NCBI RefSeq assembly: GCF_000152885.1
Contig: NZ_AAMX01000001.1
Span: forward strand, 124,001-188,000
DNA: 64,000 bases
Reading direction: 5' to 3'
Origin: Idiomarina baltica OS145
GTDB taxonomy: Bacteria; Pseudomonadota; Gammaproteobacteria; Enterobacterales; Alteromonadaceae
The notes under the pieces were generated by a model. The model did no database searches. It worked only from the letters and a program-made list of their open reading frames with translations, and was not told where the DNA came from. Below, piece by piece: positions 19,517 through 29,291 of this stretch. Both the position numbers and the translations under genes were made by a program. The stretch's first letter is position 1; the number at the start of each line of letters is the position of its first letter.

Positions 19517-21055
19517 TTAAGCGATGATCAATTGGTACCCTAAAACACTCAGGTGCTTGTTTTCGCGAGCAATGTCGGCCTCTAAAATAGCACTTTTTGC
19601 CAATGGCCCTTGTAGGGTAAGAATCAGTTTTGCTCCCTTCAACGAGACCGAACGTAACGCCTCATGAGTTTGCCGGCTCGCATTAAGCAATACAGCTAAG
19701 CGTATCACCACTATCATGCGCGCTACCGTGAAATGCTCGAACTGAGCAAAATCGGTTAATTCTTCAGCGATGATTTTTTTACGATAATAACGACACAACA
19801 TCGCCAACACACGCTGTTCATCGGAGCTAAATCCAGGCATATAGGCATTCGCTAAAATATAACCTGAATGCTTTTGAATGCCGCTTGAGCTAATGTTCAT
19901 ACCTACTTCATGTAGGCTACACGCACCGGCCAATAATAATCGGATATCGGGTGTATTAAGTTGCCATGTATTGCCTACGCCTTCCAGTATTAGCTCTGCC
20001 GAGGAAAGGACCCGCTTGGCTTGTGCTTCATCGACTTGATAACGAACCGCCATGCTTTGAATCGTCTTATACCGTATATCTTTGTGAAATACAGCCTGTT
20101 CAGCAAGTTCAAATAGCACACCCTCGCGCAAGGCTGCATCAACAGAACTGAGCTCATCAATACCGATCTCTTCACAGACAGCGATAAGCACTGCTAACCC
20201 GCCGACTATCGAGGGGATACGCTGCTGTTCAACATCACTCGAGTTAATCTCCGATATATGCCTTAAAGTTAAAAGCCTATCGCGTAATTGATGCAATGCT
20301 TTGAGCGTAATCGTGAGATCACCGTCTGTGCTACCGTGAATCCACTTAGCCAGCGCTTTGATCGTTCCTGAGGTACCTAATACCTGTTCGGCTCGTGCTT
20401 TCTTAAGCTGTTTACTAAACGGCTCAAGCTCCTGTTTCACACTCAATACGGCTTTATTAAAACGCTTGGGAGTGACTTTTCCTTTTGCAAAAAAGCGTTC
20501 AGAAACCACTAAACTACCAAAACTTTTTGATAATAATATTTCTGGTTCCTCAGCGTGGCCCACGGCAAATTCAGTACTACCACCGCCAATGTCGATAATC
20601 AGTCGTACGCCACGAAACGGAACTGCTTGTGCCACACCCAAGTATATGAGTCGTGCTTCCTCTCGACCCGAAATGACCTCAATTGGAAACGGCAGTAACT
20701 GGCGGGCAGCCTGGATAAACTCCTTGCGATTGTTGGCTTCTCGCAACGTATGAGTCGCCACGACACGGACGCGTTCAGGCGCAAAATCTCGCAAATGCAT
20801 GGCAAATTGGGATAACGCATCTAAGCCTCGATCAAAGGCCTCAACACTAATCCCCTTATTGACTAACCCTTCCGCCAACGATACTCGTTGCTTAAATTTA
20901 TGTATGGGTTGAATTTGCCCCTCAATGACTCGACCAATAATCAAGTGAAAGCTATTGGAGCCTAAATCAAGCGCCGCCAAGTGTTCTCGACTGTCAGACG
21001 TTAGCCACTGAGTGTCATTTGTTTGAGTCATAGGCTCTGTTTTTAAAGTATTCAT
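19517..21055 (-). CDS. ppx: Exopolyphosphatase (Ppx/GppA family)
   Basis: Ppx removes terminal phosphate from polyphosphate. The protein has 512 residues. The N-terminal ASKHA fold begins AALDLGSNSFHLIIGR (phosphate-binding loop 1), IDIGGGSTEFAVG is the second phosphate loop, and a GTSGTIKAL segment follows. The C-terminal half is an HD-like helical region, as in Ppx rather than short GppA forms. The gene overlaps the end of ppk by 41 bases from the first ATG, or 17 from a second ATG at 21031; neither has a strong ribosome site, so the start is uncertain. The tight ppk-ppx arrangement is the usual proteobacterial one. Confidence 0.92.
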   Translation of the reverse strand: MNTLKTEPMTQTNDTQWLTSDSREHLAALDLGSNSFHLIIGRVIEGQIQPIHKFKQRVSLAEGLVNKGISVEAFDRGLDALSQFAMHLRDFAPERVRVVATHTLREANNRKEFIQAARQLLPFPIEVISGREEARLIYLGVAQAVPFRGVRLIIDIGGGSTEFAVGHAEEPEILLSKSFGSLVVSERFFAKGKVTPKRFNKAVLSVKQELEPFSKQLKKARAEQVLGTSGTIKALAKWIHGSTDGDLTITLKALHQLRDRLLTLRHISEINSSDVEQQRIPSIVGGLAVLIAVCEEIGIDELSSVDAALREGVLFELAEQAVFHKDIRYKTIQSMAVRYQVDEAQAKRVLSSAELILEGVGNTWQLNTPDIRLLLAGACSLHEVGMNISSSGIQKHSGYILANAYMPGFSSDEQRVLAMLCRYYRKKIIAEELTDFAQFEHFTVARMIVVIRLAVLLNASRQTHEALRSVSLKGAKLILTLQGPLAKSAILEADIARENKHLSVLGYQLIIA

Positions 21056-23090
21056 GTATTTTTAACTGTGACCTCAAGCGCTTGCGACGAGGGATTTGGC
21101 CGCGCTCAGACACTGGAGTGACATACTCATTCACTTGTTCGGCATCGATACGACGTGCTTTGATATTATCGTTCCACTGCATATCCATAATCGTCAGTAT
21201 ATCCTGTTGTGCAGCGTGATCGTAAATTGGGCATGCGACCTCGACACGATGATCGACGTTACGTGTCATCAAATCAGCCGATGAAATAAAGACCTTTGTA
21301 TCACCATCATTGCCAAAGATATAGACACGCGCATGTTCTAAAAACCGATCGATAATACTAATGATTTCGATATTTTCGCTGAGTTTAGGTACATTGGGTC
21401 GTAGCGTACACATTCCGCGCACAATACACCGAATTTTTACACCTGCACGGCTCGCTCGGTAAAGTTGTACGATCAGCGCGTTATCAACTAGGTTGTTCAG
21501 CTTTAGAAAAATTTCCGCGGGCTTGCCATTCTTGGCGTGGTTAATTTCCCGCTCAATAAGTTCGTTAATTCGGGTGCGCAGATTATTCGGTGCCACCAAC
21601 AACTGGTGCCAAGGGTAAAAACGATAAGGTTGCTCGAGATAATTAAACACATTCTCAATGTCTGAGCAGATCTCAGGATGACAAGTAAACAAGCTAAAGT
21701 CGGTATAGAGTTTTGCTGTTTTTTCATGAAAGTTCCCCGTTCCAATAACACCATAACGACGAATAGCATGATCCTCTTGCCGATGTATCAATAATAACTT
21801 CGAGTGCACTTTGAGCCCTTGCAGACCAAAAGTCACTTTCACACCCGATTCAGTCAGTTCCTTCGCCCATTCTATATTGGCCTCCTCGTCAAACCGCGCT
21901 TGCAGCTCGACCATCACGGTGACTTTCTTTCCATTTTGCACAGCCTCCATGAGCGAATGAATAATCCGAGAATTAGGCGCAACACGGTAAATACACATGT
22001 GAATTTTTAATACATGAGGGTCATAACAGGCCTGGCGAATTACCTCAGTAAAATGTGCAAACCGGTGATACGGGTAATAGAGTAAAATGTCATTACGCTT
22101 AATCGCATCAAATACATTGTCAGCCTGCTCAAAACGTGGGTGCCTCAGTGCGGGAATCGGTGGGTGCTCGAGCTTTTTGCCACCTAAGTTTTCAAAACTT
22201 AGAAAGTCTTTCGTATTACGATAGCGCCCGCCCGCAACCATGGCATCGTACTGATTGAGATGCAGTTTCTTACTCAACAGGTTCAACATATGAATTGGCA
22301 TTGCACGATCATAGACAAGCCTGACCGGGTCCGCTTTTTCGCGCTGTTTTAAGCCTTCTTCCATACGTTCAAGTAAACTCTGCTCAATATCATCAGAGGG
22401 GCGGTACTCTGCATCACGGGTCATTTTGAAAGAAAAGGCAATGATAGACTGAAACGGCACGATGCCTTTAAATAAACTGGCCAAATTGAGTAAAACAACA
22501 TCATCTAAAAATAGTACTTTACGCAACTTACTATCACGCTTTTTAGGCAAAATAACAAAACGCGATAACTCATGAGAGGGGATCTGTACCGCAGCGTACT
22601 TACGTTGACCGGACTGCTGCAATTGCGCCAGTAAATAAGTTTTGTCTTCGTTTATGACTTTAACTAAATCAGTCGTGTCGTTGATAAGGATGGGAACAAT
22701 TTGTGGCTTTATTTTGTTATCAAAATATTCCCGTAAGCCTGCCTTTTCGTCTTCTGTAACCTGCTCACCAGAGGCCCAAATAATATTTTCAGCCCGCAAC
22801 GCTTTTATCACTTTACGGTGAATCAGCTCGAACTGTTCCTGTAACTGCACTACCTTTTGTTGAATAAGATGCAGTAGACGTTCGCTGTCTTTACGCTGTG
22901 CATCGGTTTGAGCAAAGAAAATTCGTCGACGCACGTCGGCGACACGGACCTGAAAAAACTCGTCCATGTTAGAGGAAAATATACCAAGGAATCTTACCCG
23001 TTCGATAACGGGCACTTCCTCGTCATTGGCTTCTTGAAGCACGCGCTCGTTAAACGAAAGCCAACTCAACTCTTTAAAATAGAACTTCAT
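21015..23090 (-). CDS. ppk: Polyphosphate kinase 1
   Basis: Membrane-associated enzyme that makes long-chain polyphosphate from ATP. It has 691 residues, the size of E. coli Ppk (688). It opens with KELSWLSFNERVLQEA and the SSNMDEFFQVRV segment. The two phospholipase-D-like halves carry the autophosphorylated histidine in LKVHSKLLLI (H429) and the GTGNFHEKTAKLYTDF motif. It is the first gene of the ppk-ppx pair and lies 62 bases downstream of a Pho-box-like sequence, suggesting induction by phosphate starvation. Confidence 0.96.
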   Translation of the reverse strand: MKFYFKELSWLSFNERVLQEANDEEVPVIERVRFLGIFSSNMDEFFQVRVADVRRRIFFAQTDAQRKDSERLLHLIQQKVVQLQEQFELIHRKVIKALRAENIIWASGEQVTEDEKAGLREYFDNKIKPQIVPILINDTTDLVKVINEDKTYLLAQLQQSGQRKYAAVQIPSHELSRFVILPKKRDSKLRKVLFLDDVVLLNLASLFKGIVPFQSIIAFSFKMTRDAEYRPSDDIEQSLLERMEEGLKQREKADPVRLVYDRAMPIHMLNLLSKKLHLNQYDAMVAGGRYRNTKDFLSFENLGGKKLEHPPIPALRHPRFEQADNVFDAIKRNDILLYYPYHRFAHFTEVIRQACYDPHVLKIHMCIYRVAPNSRIIHSLMEAVQNGKKVTVMVELQARFDEEANIEWAKELTESGVKVTFGLQGLKVHSKLLLIHRQEDHAIRRYGVIGTGNFHEKTAKLYTDFSLFTCHPEICSDIENVFNYLEQPYRFYPWHQLLVAPNNLRTRINELIEREINHAKNGKPAEIFLKLNNLVDNALIVQLYRASRAGVKIRCIVRGMCTLRPNVPKLSENIEIISIIDRFLEHARVYIFGNDGDTKVFISSADLMTRNVDHRVEVACPIYDHAAQQDILTIMDMQWNDNIKARRIDAEQVNEYVTPVSERGQIPRRKRLRSQLKIHEYFKNRAYDSNK

Positions 23091-23152
23091 ACAAAAACGC
23101 CTGGCCGCTTATCTATTTAATATACAGAATAGCGCGACCAAGCGATTACAGT

Positions 23153-23170
23153 ATGACAGTAAAATGACAA
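23153..23170 (-). promoter_or_regulatory. Pho box upstream of ppk
   Basis: On the minus strand TTGTCAT-TTTA-CTGTCAT differs from the two-half PhoB consensus (CTGTCAT, four A/T, CTGTCAY) at one position. It begins at the base after the ompW stop codon. A -10-like TATTCT starts 21 bases beyond it, farther than the ten or so of phoA-type promoters, so the exact promoter is uncertain. Confidence 0.7.
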
Positions 23171-23869
23171 CTAGAAGGTATAACGTAGAGCAATCATCGC
23201 TACATAAGGGTCAATTGCTACATCCGTCTGCTCAATTGTACTACCATTTAAACGAACCGACGCTGTGGTATCAATGTCGATATGGCTCACCATTAACTGC
23301 GCGCCCCATTGTTCTGATAGCTTCCAGTTGACACCCGCCTGTATTGCGGCTCCCCAAGAGTTCGACAACGCCAAATCTACGGAGTCGTCAGCGCCCGCTA
23401 CGCCGAGTGTTTGTAACGTTTGGGTTAACTCGCTCGATGCCTGATCATCAAAAAACGTGGTGTAGTTAACACCTACGCCAACAAAGGGCTCAAGTCCTTG
23501 TACGCCAGTATCCCAATGGTATTGCACGAATAAGGTCGGCGGTAAATGTTTGGTCTTACCAATCGATAAGCCACTCAACGTACCCGAACCGTAGATGTCG
23601 TGCGCGAATGGCGTCGCTGCTACCAATTCAAGACCCCAACCATTTTCCCACTGATAGTCAAAAGTCAGACCGAGCTGGGTGTTAGTGTTTACGACGACAC
23701 CGGTTGAATTAGCAGGTAGTCCTGCCACTTGCTCTACGGTGTTTAATGAGCTGCTGCTATCATCAGGAATCACTGAAATAGCGCCCACATTAATTGAAAA
23801 GTCTTGCGCTTGAGCGAAAGATGCGGCGAAAAGTGTTGCAAGTGCAACGGCGGAAGTTAAACGCTTCAT
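23171..23869 (-). CDS. ompW: OmpW-family outer membrane protein
   Basis: Small eight-strand outer membrane beta-barrel of 232 residues. It has a signal peptide (about 1-21, ending AQA), alternating barrel strands, the OmpW segment PTLFVQYHWDTGVQGLEPFVGVGVNYTTFFDD, and a C-terminal phenylalanine (RYTF) for BAM recognition. OmpW proteins form narrow hydrophobic channels and in several species respond to oxygen or iron; no FNR site was seen immediately upstream here. AGGAGT lies upstream of the ATG. Confidence 0.88.
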   Translation of the reverse strand: MKRLTSAVALATLFAASFAQAQDFSINVGAISVIPDDSSSSLNTVEQVAGLPANSTGVVVNTNTQLGLTFDYQWENGWGLELVAATPFAHDIYGSGTLSGLSIGKTKHLPPTLFVQYHWDTGVQGLEPFVGVGVNYTTFFDDQASSELTQTLQTLGVAGADDSVDLALSNSWGAAIQAGVNWKLSEQWGAQLMVSHIDIDTTASVRLNGSTIEQTDVAIDPYVAMIALRYTF

Positions 23870-23950
23870 GGGTCACTCCTACTTTTAGATGACCCATGAA
23901 GCATAACGAGTTTGAGATCAGCGAGGCTTGACCTGTATCAACAGAGCCTT

Positions 23951-24667
23951 TTATACCTCAGCATTGTGATAGATGTTTTGCACATCATCACAATCGTTCA
24001 GCATATCCATCAAACGCTCAAACATCGGCATGTCGTCTTCCGCAATTGCGGTCGTGACATGAGGAACAAATTGAATTTCGTCCGTGTCAAAGTCGATATC
24101 GGCGAAAGCAGCGGTTAATGCCTGGCGCGTAGCTGCATATTCAGTATGTGGAGCAAATACAGTGACAACACCATCATCAAACTCCACGTCGCCCACATCC
24201 ACATCGGCTTCCATCAATGCCTCGAGCACGTCATCTTCGTTGTCATGTTTGAACGCAAAAATCGCACAATGTTCGAACGAATGCATGACACTGCCTTGCT
24301 CACCAATCTTACATTTGCTTTTCGTGAAGCAGTTGCGCACCTCACCAAACGTGCGGTTTGGATTATCCGTAAGACACTCGACGATAACCATACAGTTACT
24401 GGGTCCATAACCCTCGTAACGAGCCGGTGAAAAGTCTTCACCCGCACCGCCCTGAGCTTTATCAAGCGCTTTATCAATTACGTGAGACGGCACTTGCTCT
24501 TTTTTAGCCCGGTCAATCAAGCTCCGTAATGCCAAGTTCGCATCAGGGTCGGGCCCACTTTGTTTTGCACAGACATAAATTTCGCGACCAAAGCGACTGT
24601 ATACACGGCTTTTTGCGGTCGCTGTTTTTGCAATGGATTCTTTTCGGTTTTGATAGGCGCGGCCCAT
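23951..24667 (-). CDS. YebC/PmpR-family protein, YeeN type
   Basis: Protein of 238 residues with the three-domain YebC fold. The sequence aligns with E. coli YeeN (also 238 residues) through FGREIYVCAKQSGPDPDANLALRSLIDRAKKEQVPSHVIDKALDKA, RYEGYGP and the DDVQNIYHN ending. YebC-family members have been described as DNA-binding regulators and more recently as translation factors that help ribosomes on difficult stretches. Which of these roles the YeeN branch has is not settled. It is a single gene with no clear operon partner. Confidence 0.88.
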   Translation of the reverse strand: MGRAYQNRKESIAKTATAKSRVYSRFGREIYVCAKQSGPDPDANLALRSLIDRAKKEQVPSHVIDKALDKAQGGAGEDFSPARYEGYGPSNCMVIVECLTDNPNRTFGEVRNCFTKSKCKIGEQGSVMHSFEHCAIFAFKHDNEDDVLEALMEADVDVGDVEFDDGVVTVFAPHTEYAATRQALTAAFADIDFDTDEIQFVPHVTTAIAEDDMPMFERLMDMLNDCDDVQNIYHNAEV

Positions 24668-24827
24668 AATAGTCTCTCTTACCTTACAAATCAGTTCATA
24701 AAACGCACCAGATTTTACACAGCCAGGGCTGAACGGTCTATTTTATTCACAGATTTGTCATGCGCTATTAAACGGGCTGTCATCTTTACGGGCTACTTTT
24801 TCAGCGTTCATCATCGGGAGGCTGAAC

Positions 24828-25637
24828 ATGAGCAAACACAAGCCATCGGTTAATACGCTGTTTCTTTCTGATATTCACCTCGGTTCATCCACCAGTCATT
24901 GTGAACTGCTACTTGAGTTTTTAAAGCATATTCGCTTTAAAAAATTAGTATTGGTGGGCGATATCATTGATTTATGGGCGATCCGTAGCAAAGGCCAAGG
25001 GCTGGATGAGTCGCATATTAAAGTGATCCGCAAACTGCTCAAGCAGGCGCAAGAAGGCGTACAGGTAATTTATATTACAGGCAATCACGATGGTGGCTTA
25101 CGCCAGCTACTCGACGACTACCCCTTTGATAAGGGTATCGTCAATATCCAGTTGACCAACACCTATGATTATCACGCGTTAAATGGTCGCCGTTATATCG
25201 TAATGCACGGGGATCAATTTGATAATCAAGTAAGAGGACACCGCCTGCTCAATTGGGTTGGCGATAACATCTATGAGGGCTTGCTTAAAATTAACCGTTA
25301 CTTTAATCGTTGGCGCTCTCGCAAGGGTTACGTCTATTGGAGCCTAGCCAAAGCGGTAAAGTCGCGTTCTTCGCAAGCATTAAAATATGTTCACCGTTAC
25401 CAACATGCTGCGACCGCCTACGCAGAGCGTAAAGGTTATGATGGCGTGATATGCGGACATATTCATGTGCCTGCTGAGCGCCATTTTAATAACACGCACT
25501 ACTTAAATACCGGTGATTGGCAAGACTCCTGCAGCGCTATCATTGAGCACGAAAATGGCGATTGGGAACTATTAGATGTGCCTTCATGGCTCAACAGCCA
25601 AGCGAGCATCAAACAACTCAAACCTCGCGTAGCTTAG
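24828..25637 (+). CDS. LpxH-like UDP-2,3-diacylglucosamine diphosphatase family phosphoesterase
   Basis: Calcineurin-fold metallophosphoesterase of 269 residues. All five metal motifs are seen: SDIHLG (D15, H17), VGDIIDLW, TGNHD, VMHGDQFD and CGHIHVPA. The sequence between them (KGYVYWSLAKAVKSRSSQALKYV) is that of the LpxH2-like group, which is longer than E. coli LpxH (240). LpxH removes UMP from UDP-diacylglucosamine in lipid A synthesis; this paralogous branch may act on another lipid pyrophosphate. GGGAGG lies seven bases before the ATG. The stop overlaps the convergent PAS-GGDEF gene by four bases. Confidence 0.82.
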   Translation: MSKHKPSVNTLFLSDIHLGSSTSHCELLLEFLKHIRFKKLVLVGDIIDLWAIRSKGQGLDESHIKVIRKLLKQAQEGVQVIYITGNHDGGLRQLLDDYPFDKGIVNIQLTNTYDYHALNGRRYIVMHGDQFDNQVRGHRLLNWVGDNIYEGLLKINRYFNRWRSRKGYVYWSLAKAVKSRSSQALKYVHRYQHAATAYAERKGYDGVICGHIHVPAERHFNNTHYLNTGDWQDSCSAIIEHENGDWELLDVPSWLNSQASIKQLKPRVA

Positions 25638-27280
25638 CTCACCACACAATTACGTCCGCGACTTTTCGCGGCATACAGTGCCTTGTCAGCGTGACGCAGC
25701 ACTTCATTATGTGTCGCGCCATTGTGGTGAATAGCAACGCCAAACGACGCTGTCACTTGAATTTCATGACCCTCAGATCGAATCACTAACGCCTCTAAAG
25801 CGGCGCGGAATCGCTCAGCAGTACGGGTTGCTTGTTGCAGCGTCTGATTGGGTAACAAAAGCGAAAACTCTTCACCGCCAGTACGCGCAAAGATATCGCT
25901 TTCCCGTACCAGCCGACCGAGTGTCTGCACCAACTCAATTAATACGCGATCACCCGCTTCATGACCAAAGTTATCATTAATTCGCTTAAAATGATCGATA
26001 TCAAACGTGACGATCGCCAAGGATTCTTCGTAGCGCTCACTTCGATACACCAATGTTTCTAAAGCCTCGGTAAAGAAACGTCGATTGTAAGCGCCCGTTA
26101 ACGGGTCACGTTCAGCTTGTTCTTTCAGTTTCAACTCGAGTTCTTTTTCCTCGGTAATATCCCTGAGTGTACCCAACACCATTTCACCGTCAGCTTCCAT
26201 TTCCACGATCTGCCGCACCCATAGATAATGCCCATCGGTGTGTTGGATGCGATGCTGAATATCAACCGTGTGACCCGGCTTTAAGTCATGCTCGGCTTGC
26301 AGAATTTGTTCAAGATCATCAGGATGGGAGCGCTCTCTAAAGAAATGAAAATCACGACTTTCTGGCTTTTTTTGCCAACCCAGAATGGTATAAATCATGT
26401 CTGACCAATAGATTGTTTTTTCTTTAAGGTTGGCTTCCCAGTGGCCAAGTTTGGTTAACGCTTGCGCTTGTTTTAAATTCCGCCGACTGCGTTCGAGCTC
26501 GAGTTCCATCATTTTACGCTCAGAGATATCGACAATCATGCCGTACCAGCTAATCGAGTCGTTCGTTTTATAAACCGGTCGAGCTTGCCCGAATACCCAG
26601 CGCTCTTTACCATCCACGACCACGCGATATTCACAGATCCAATCAGTCATATTGGCACGCGATTGTGCGATAGTTTCTGTGATGTGAGGCATATCATCCG
26701 GGTGAAGGGTTTCAAAAACCGCCGATGCATCCTCAATGACGTGCTCCGGTTCGACGCCATAAATTTCTTTAATGCCTGCGCTCGCGTATGGGAATCGTGT
26801 GCGACCATCTTTAAACTGCTGAAACTCATAGACGACACCTGGAATTAACGAAGCAATCGTCGAAAAGCGATGTCGCAACTCAACCAGATGGGTAATTTCA
26901 ATATGACTTCCAATGACCCATTCAGGTTTGCCGTCGTCGGTCCACGTCTCACATCGTCCCGAATCGCGTACCCACACCCAATGTCCGTCTTTGTGACGCA
27001 TACGCGCTTCACATTCATAAAACGGTGATCGACCCGCAAAATGATCCTGTAAGCGCTGATTCGATAGCACCAAATCTTCGGGGTGTGAATGTTGCAGCCA
27101 ACTATCAATGGTCGGCGCTAGCTCATCTAGTTGATAGCCAATGATTTCAGCCCAGCGTTTGTTAAAACGACACTCGCCGGTTTGTACGTTCCATTCCCAT
27201 GTGCCTGCTTGAGTCGCCTCAATCATCGATAAAAGCTTTTTTACATACAATGATTCAGGCGGAGTTAAGGATGTAAACAT
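25634..27280 (-). CDS. Multi-PAS diguanylate cyclase
   Basis: Cytoplasmic protein of 548 residues with three PAS/PAC units (about 10-130, 135-255, 265-380) and a GGDEF domain (385-545). Each PAS unit ends with a PAC-type segment such as WVWVRDSGRCETW and GTLRDITEEKEL. The cyclase site reads ARTGGEEFSLLL with an RESD inhibitory site five residues earlier, so it should make c-di-GMP and be product-inhibited. No haem or flavin ligand is obvious. Its stop overlaps that of the LpxH-like gene. Confidence 0.9.
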   Translation of the reverse strand: MFTSLTPPESLYVKKLLSMIEATQAGTWEWNVQTGECRFNKRWAEIIGYQLDELAPTIDSWLQHSHPEDLVLSNQRLQDHFAGRSPFYECEARMRHKDGHWVWVRDSGRCETWTDDGKPEWVIGSHIEITHLVELRHRFSTIASLIPGVVYEFQQFKDGRTRFPYASAGIKEIYGVEPEHVIEDASAVFETLHPDDMPHITETIAQSRANMTDWICEYRVVVDGKERWVFGQARPVYKTNDSISWYGMIVDISERKMMELELERSRRNLKQAQALTKLGHWEANLKEKTIYWSDMIYTILGWQKKPESRDFHFFRERSHPDDLEQILQAEHDLKPGHTVDIQHRIQHTDGHYLWVRQIVEMEADGEMVLGTLRDITEEKELELKLKEQAERDPLTGAYNRRFFTEALETLVYRSERYEESLAIVTFDIDHFKRINDNFGHEAGDRVLIELVQTLGRLVRESDIFARTGGEEFSLLLPNQTLQQATRTAERFRAALEALVIRSEGHEIQVTASFGVAIHHNGATHNEVLRHADKALYAAKSRGRNCVVS

Positions 27281-27443
27281 CAGAACGCAGGTTCCTTTTG
27301 CTCAATGGTTTTTGATTCAATATTCAGCAAAACAGAATATAGCAGTGAATATAGCGTTTCAATCTAATATAGAAACATTCGTTCGTTTATAAAGTATACC
27401 GTGCGTCATATATTGAGCGTCATTAAATTTAAAGGAGGCGCTT

Positions 27444-28493
27444 ATGAATGCACCGACATTACCCGTCATCTCAATGACAGCGCTTGAATCTGAGTCAGGA
27501 TTAGCTGAACTTCGTCGCGCTGCCAGTGATGTAGGCTTCTTTTATTTAGTTGATCACGGTATCAGTCACGAGAGTCAGCAAGACTATTTGCGGCTAAGCC
27601 GTGAGTTTTTTCAACTCTCTGTACAACAAAAACAGTCAGTCGATATGATTCACTCACCACACTTTCGTGGCTATAACGCGATGGGCAGTGAGATGACTGC
27701 AGGTCGACTCGATGCGCGTGAGCAGTTTGACTGGATGAACGAAGAACAGGCAATTCCTGACTCAGCATTGTCGCAACCTTGGCAAAAGCTGATTGGGCCT
27801 AATCTATGGCCAACCAGTATGCCGGGGTTAAAACCGTCGTTAACGAAGCTACAAGATCAGTTGAGCGACATCACCGTTAATCTATTACAAAGATTATGTG
27901 CGTCGTTAGGTGTTGAAGCGCATGCCCTCGATCACACAATAGGTAAGCAACCTTATACCCACGCCAAATTGATTCGCTACCCTGGTCAACATAGGCCACA
28001 GCAAGGAGTCGGAGCGCACAAGGATCCAGGTTACTTAACGTTGGTCATGCAAGATGAGCAAAGCGGGCTTAAGGTTGAACGCAACGGTCAATGGATAGCT
28101 GTGGAGCCTATTCCCGGCGCTTTTGTTGTCAATATTGGTGAACTGCTAGAACTTGCATCAAATGGCTTTTTAAAGGCAACTAATCACAAAGTTGAAAGTC
28201 CAAAACAAGGTGTCGAGCGTTATTCAATTGCTTTTTTTATGGCCGCTCAGTTATCTGCCACGGTGCCTGTACTATCATTACCTGACGAACTGAGCGCACG
28301 CGCATCAGGGCCATCTGCGGATCCCAACAATCCGTTATTGACCGATGTCGGTAATAATGTACTTAAAGGGCGTCTACGCTCACACACACATGTGACACGT
28401 CGCTATTACTGCCAACAAACTGCGCGAACATTGCTGGCCAATAGCTTTGCACAACTACCGATCAACGATATTTGTAGTGAATGCACCATTTAA
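27444..28493 (+). CDS. 2-oxoglutarate/Fe(II)-dependent dioxygenase, isopenicillin N synthase-like
   Basis: Soluble protein of 349 residues with the DIOX_N start (LPVISMTAL, VGFFYLVDHGI) and the double-stranded beta-helix core. The iron triad is H192 and D194 (AHKDPGY) with H248 (ATNHKV), and the 2-oxoglutarate clamp is R259-x-S261 (ERYSIAFF). The substrate cannot be read; members of this group hydroxylate or desaturate small molecules. AAGGAGG stands before the ATG. The peroxiredoxin gene follows after 16 bases, suggesting co-transcription. Confidence 0.85.
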   Translation: MNAPTLPVISMTALESESGLAELRRAASDVGFFYLVDHGISHESQQDYLRLSREFFQLSVQQKQSVDMIHSPHFRGYNAMGSEMTAGRLDAREQFDWMNEEQAIPDSALSQPWQKLIGPNLWPTSMPGLKPSLTKLQDQLSDITVNLLQRLCASLGVEAHALDHTIGKQPYTHAKLIRYPGQHRPQQGVGAHKDPGYLTLVMQDEQSGLKVERNGQWIAVEPIPGAFVVNIGELLELASNGFLKATNHKVESPKQGVERYSIAFFMAAQLSATVPVLSLPDELSARASGPSADPNNPLLTDVGNNVLKGRLRSHTHVTRRYYCQQTARTLLANSFAQLPINDICSECTI

Positions 28494-28509
28494 CGTAAGG
28501 AGAAAAGAG

Positions 28510-29142
28510 ATGGGTTTACGAATTGGCGATAAAGCTCCAAATTTTGAAATTGAAACCACTCAAGGCAAAATCGACTTCCATGATTGGGCAAAAGGCTCTT
28601 GGGTCTTCTTTTTTAGCCATCCAGCCGATTATACCCCCGTGTGTACCACCGAGATGGGCCGAACCGCTCAGCTAGCGCCTGAATTTGAAAAGCGTAATGT
28701 GAAGCCACTGGGCTTATCCACGGATACAGTCGACGCACACAAAGGCTGGATTAATGACGTCAACGACACTCAAAACACATTACTTGAGTTCCCGATCGTT
28801 GCCGACCAAGAGCGCAAAGTAGCTGAACTCTACGATATGATCCACCCGGGTGAAAGCCAAACGGCAACGGTACGTTCAGTATTTATTATCGATCCCGATC
28901 AGAAAATTCGTTTAACCATGACTTACCCGATGACGGTAGGCCGTAATTTTGCGGAAATTCTGCGTGTGATCGACGCACTACAAACTACGGATTCACAAGA
29001 GGTGGCTTGTCCCGCTGATTGGGTGCCGGGCGATCGCGTGATTATCCGTCCGACGGTATCGGAAGAAGACGCACAGAAGAAGTTCCCACAAGGCTATGAA
29101 ACATTGCGTCCATATCTACGCTTAACGGATATCAACAAGTAA
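28510..29142 (+). CDS. 1-Cys (Prx6-type) peroxiredoxin
   Basis: Thiol peroxidase of 210 residues. The peroxidatic cysteine is C45 in DYTPVCTTEMG, and the long C-terminal region with VACPADWVPGD and an ending RPYLRLTDI is that of the Prx6 group rather than AhpC. The ATG at 28510 is preceded by AAGGAG. An in-frame open region reaches back into the upstream dioxygenase gene but has no ribosome site of its own. A strong terminator follows. Confidence 0.92.
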   Translation: MGLRIGDKAPNFEIETTQGKIDFHDWAKGSWVFFFSHPADYTPVCTTEMGRTAQLAPEFEKRNVKPLGLSTDTVDAHKGWINDVNDTQNTLLEFPIVADQERKVAELYDMIHPGESQTATVRSVFIIDPDQKIRLTMTYPMTVGRNFAEILRVIDALQTTDSQEVACPADWVPGDRVIIRPTVSEEDAQKKFPQGYETLRPYLRLTDINK

Positions 29143-29164
29143 TTTAAACGAATCTGTTTAATTG

Positions 29165-29189
29165 AGCCGGCACTTTCGCCGGCTTTTTT
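29165..29189 (+). terminator. Rho-independent terminator after the peroxiredoxin gene
   Basis: A perfect seven-base stem AGCCGGC/GCCGGCT with an ACTTTC loop is followed by a run of T. It closes the dioxygenase-peroxiredoxin unit and insulates the suf promoter. Confidence 0.9.
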
Positions 29190-29291
29190 GTTTCCTCTCT
29201 TGCCACAATCGATCCTTTCATGATCATCCACCGATCCCAGCAAAGACTTGTGCATTAAAAAAGCATATAATACGCGCCCGAAGGGCGGTTT

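Noticed and set aside
24084-24430. Plus-strand open frames opposite the YeeN-type gene
   Set aside because: They are antisense shadows of a well-supported minus-strand gene and have no ribosome sites.
29249-29287. Second TATAAT (29266-29271) and a CGCCC/GGGCG hairpin upstream of the suf promoter
   Set aside because: No -35 at proper spacing (nearest TTG-containing hexamer is 12 bases away). The hairpin has no T-run. The promoter closer to sufB is far better.
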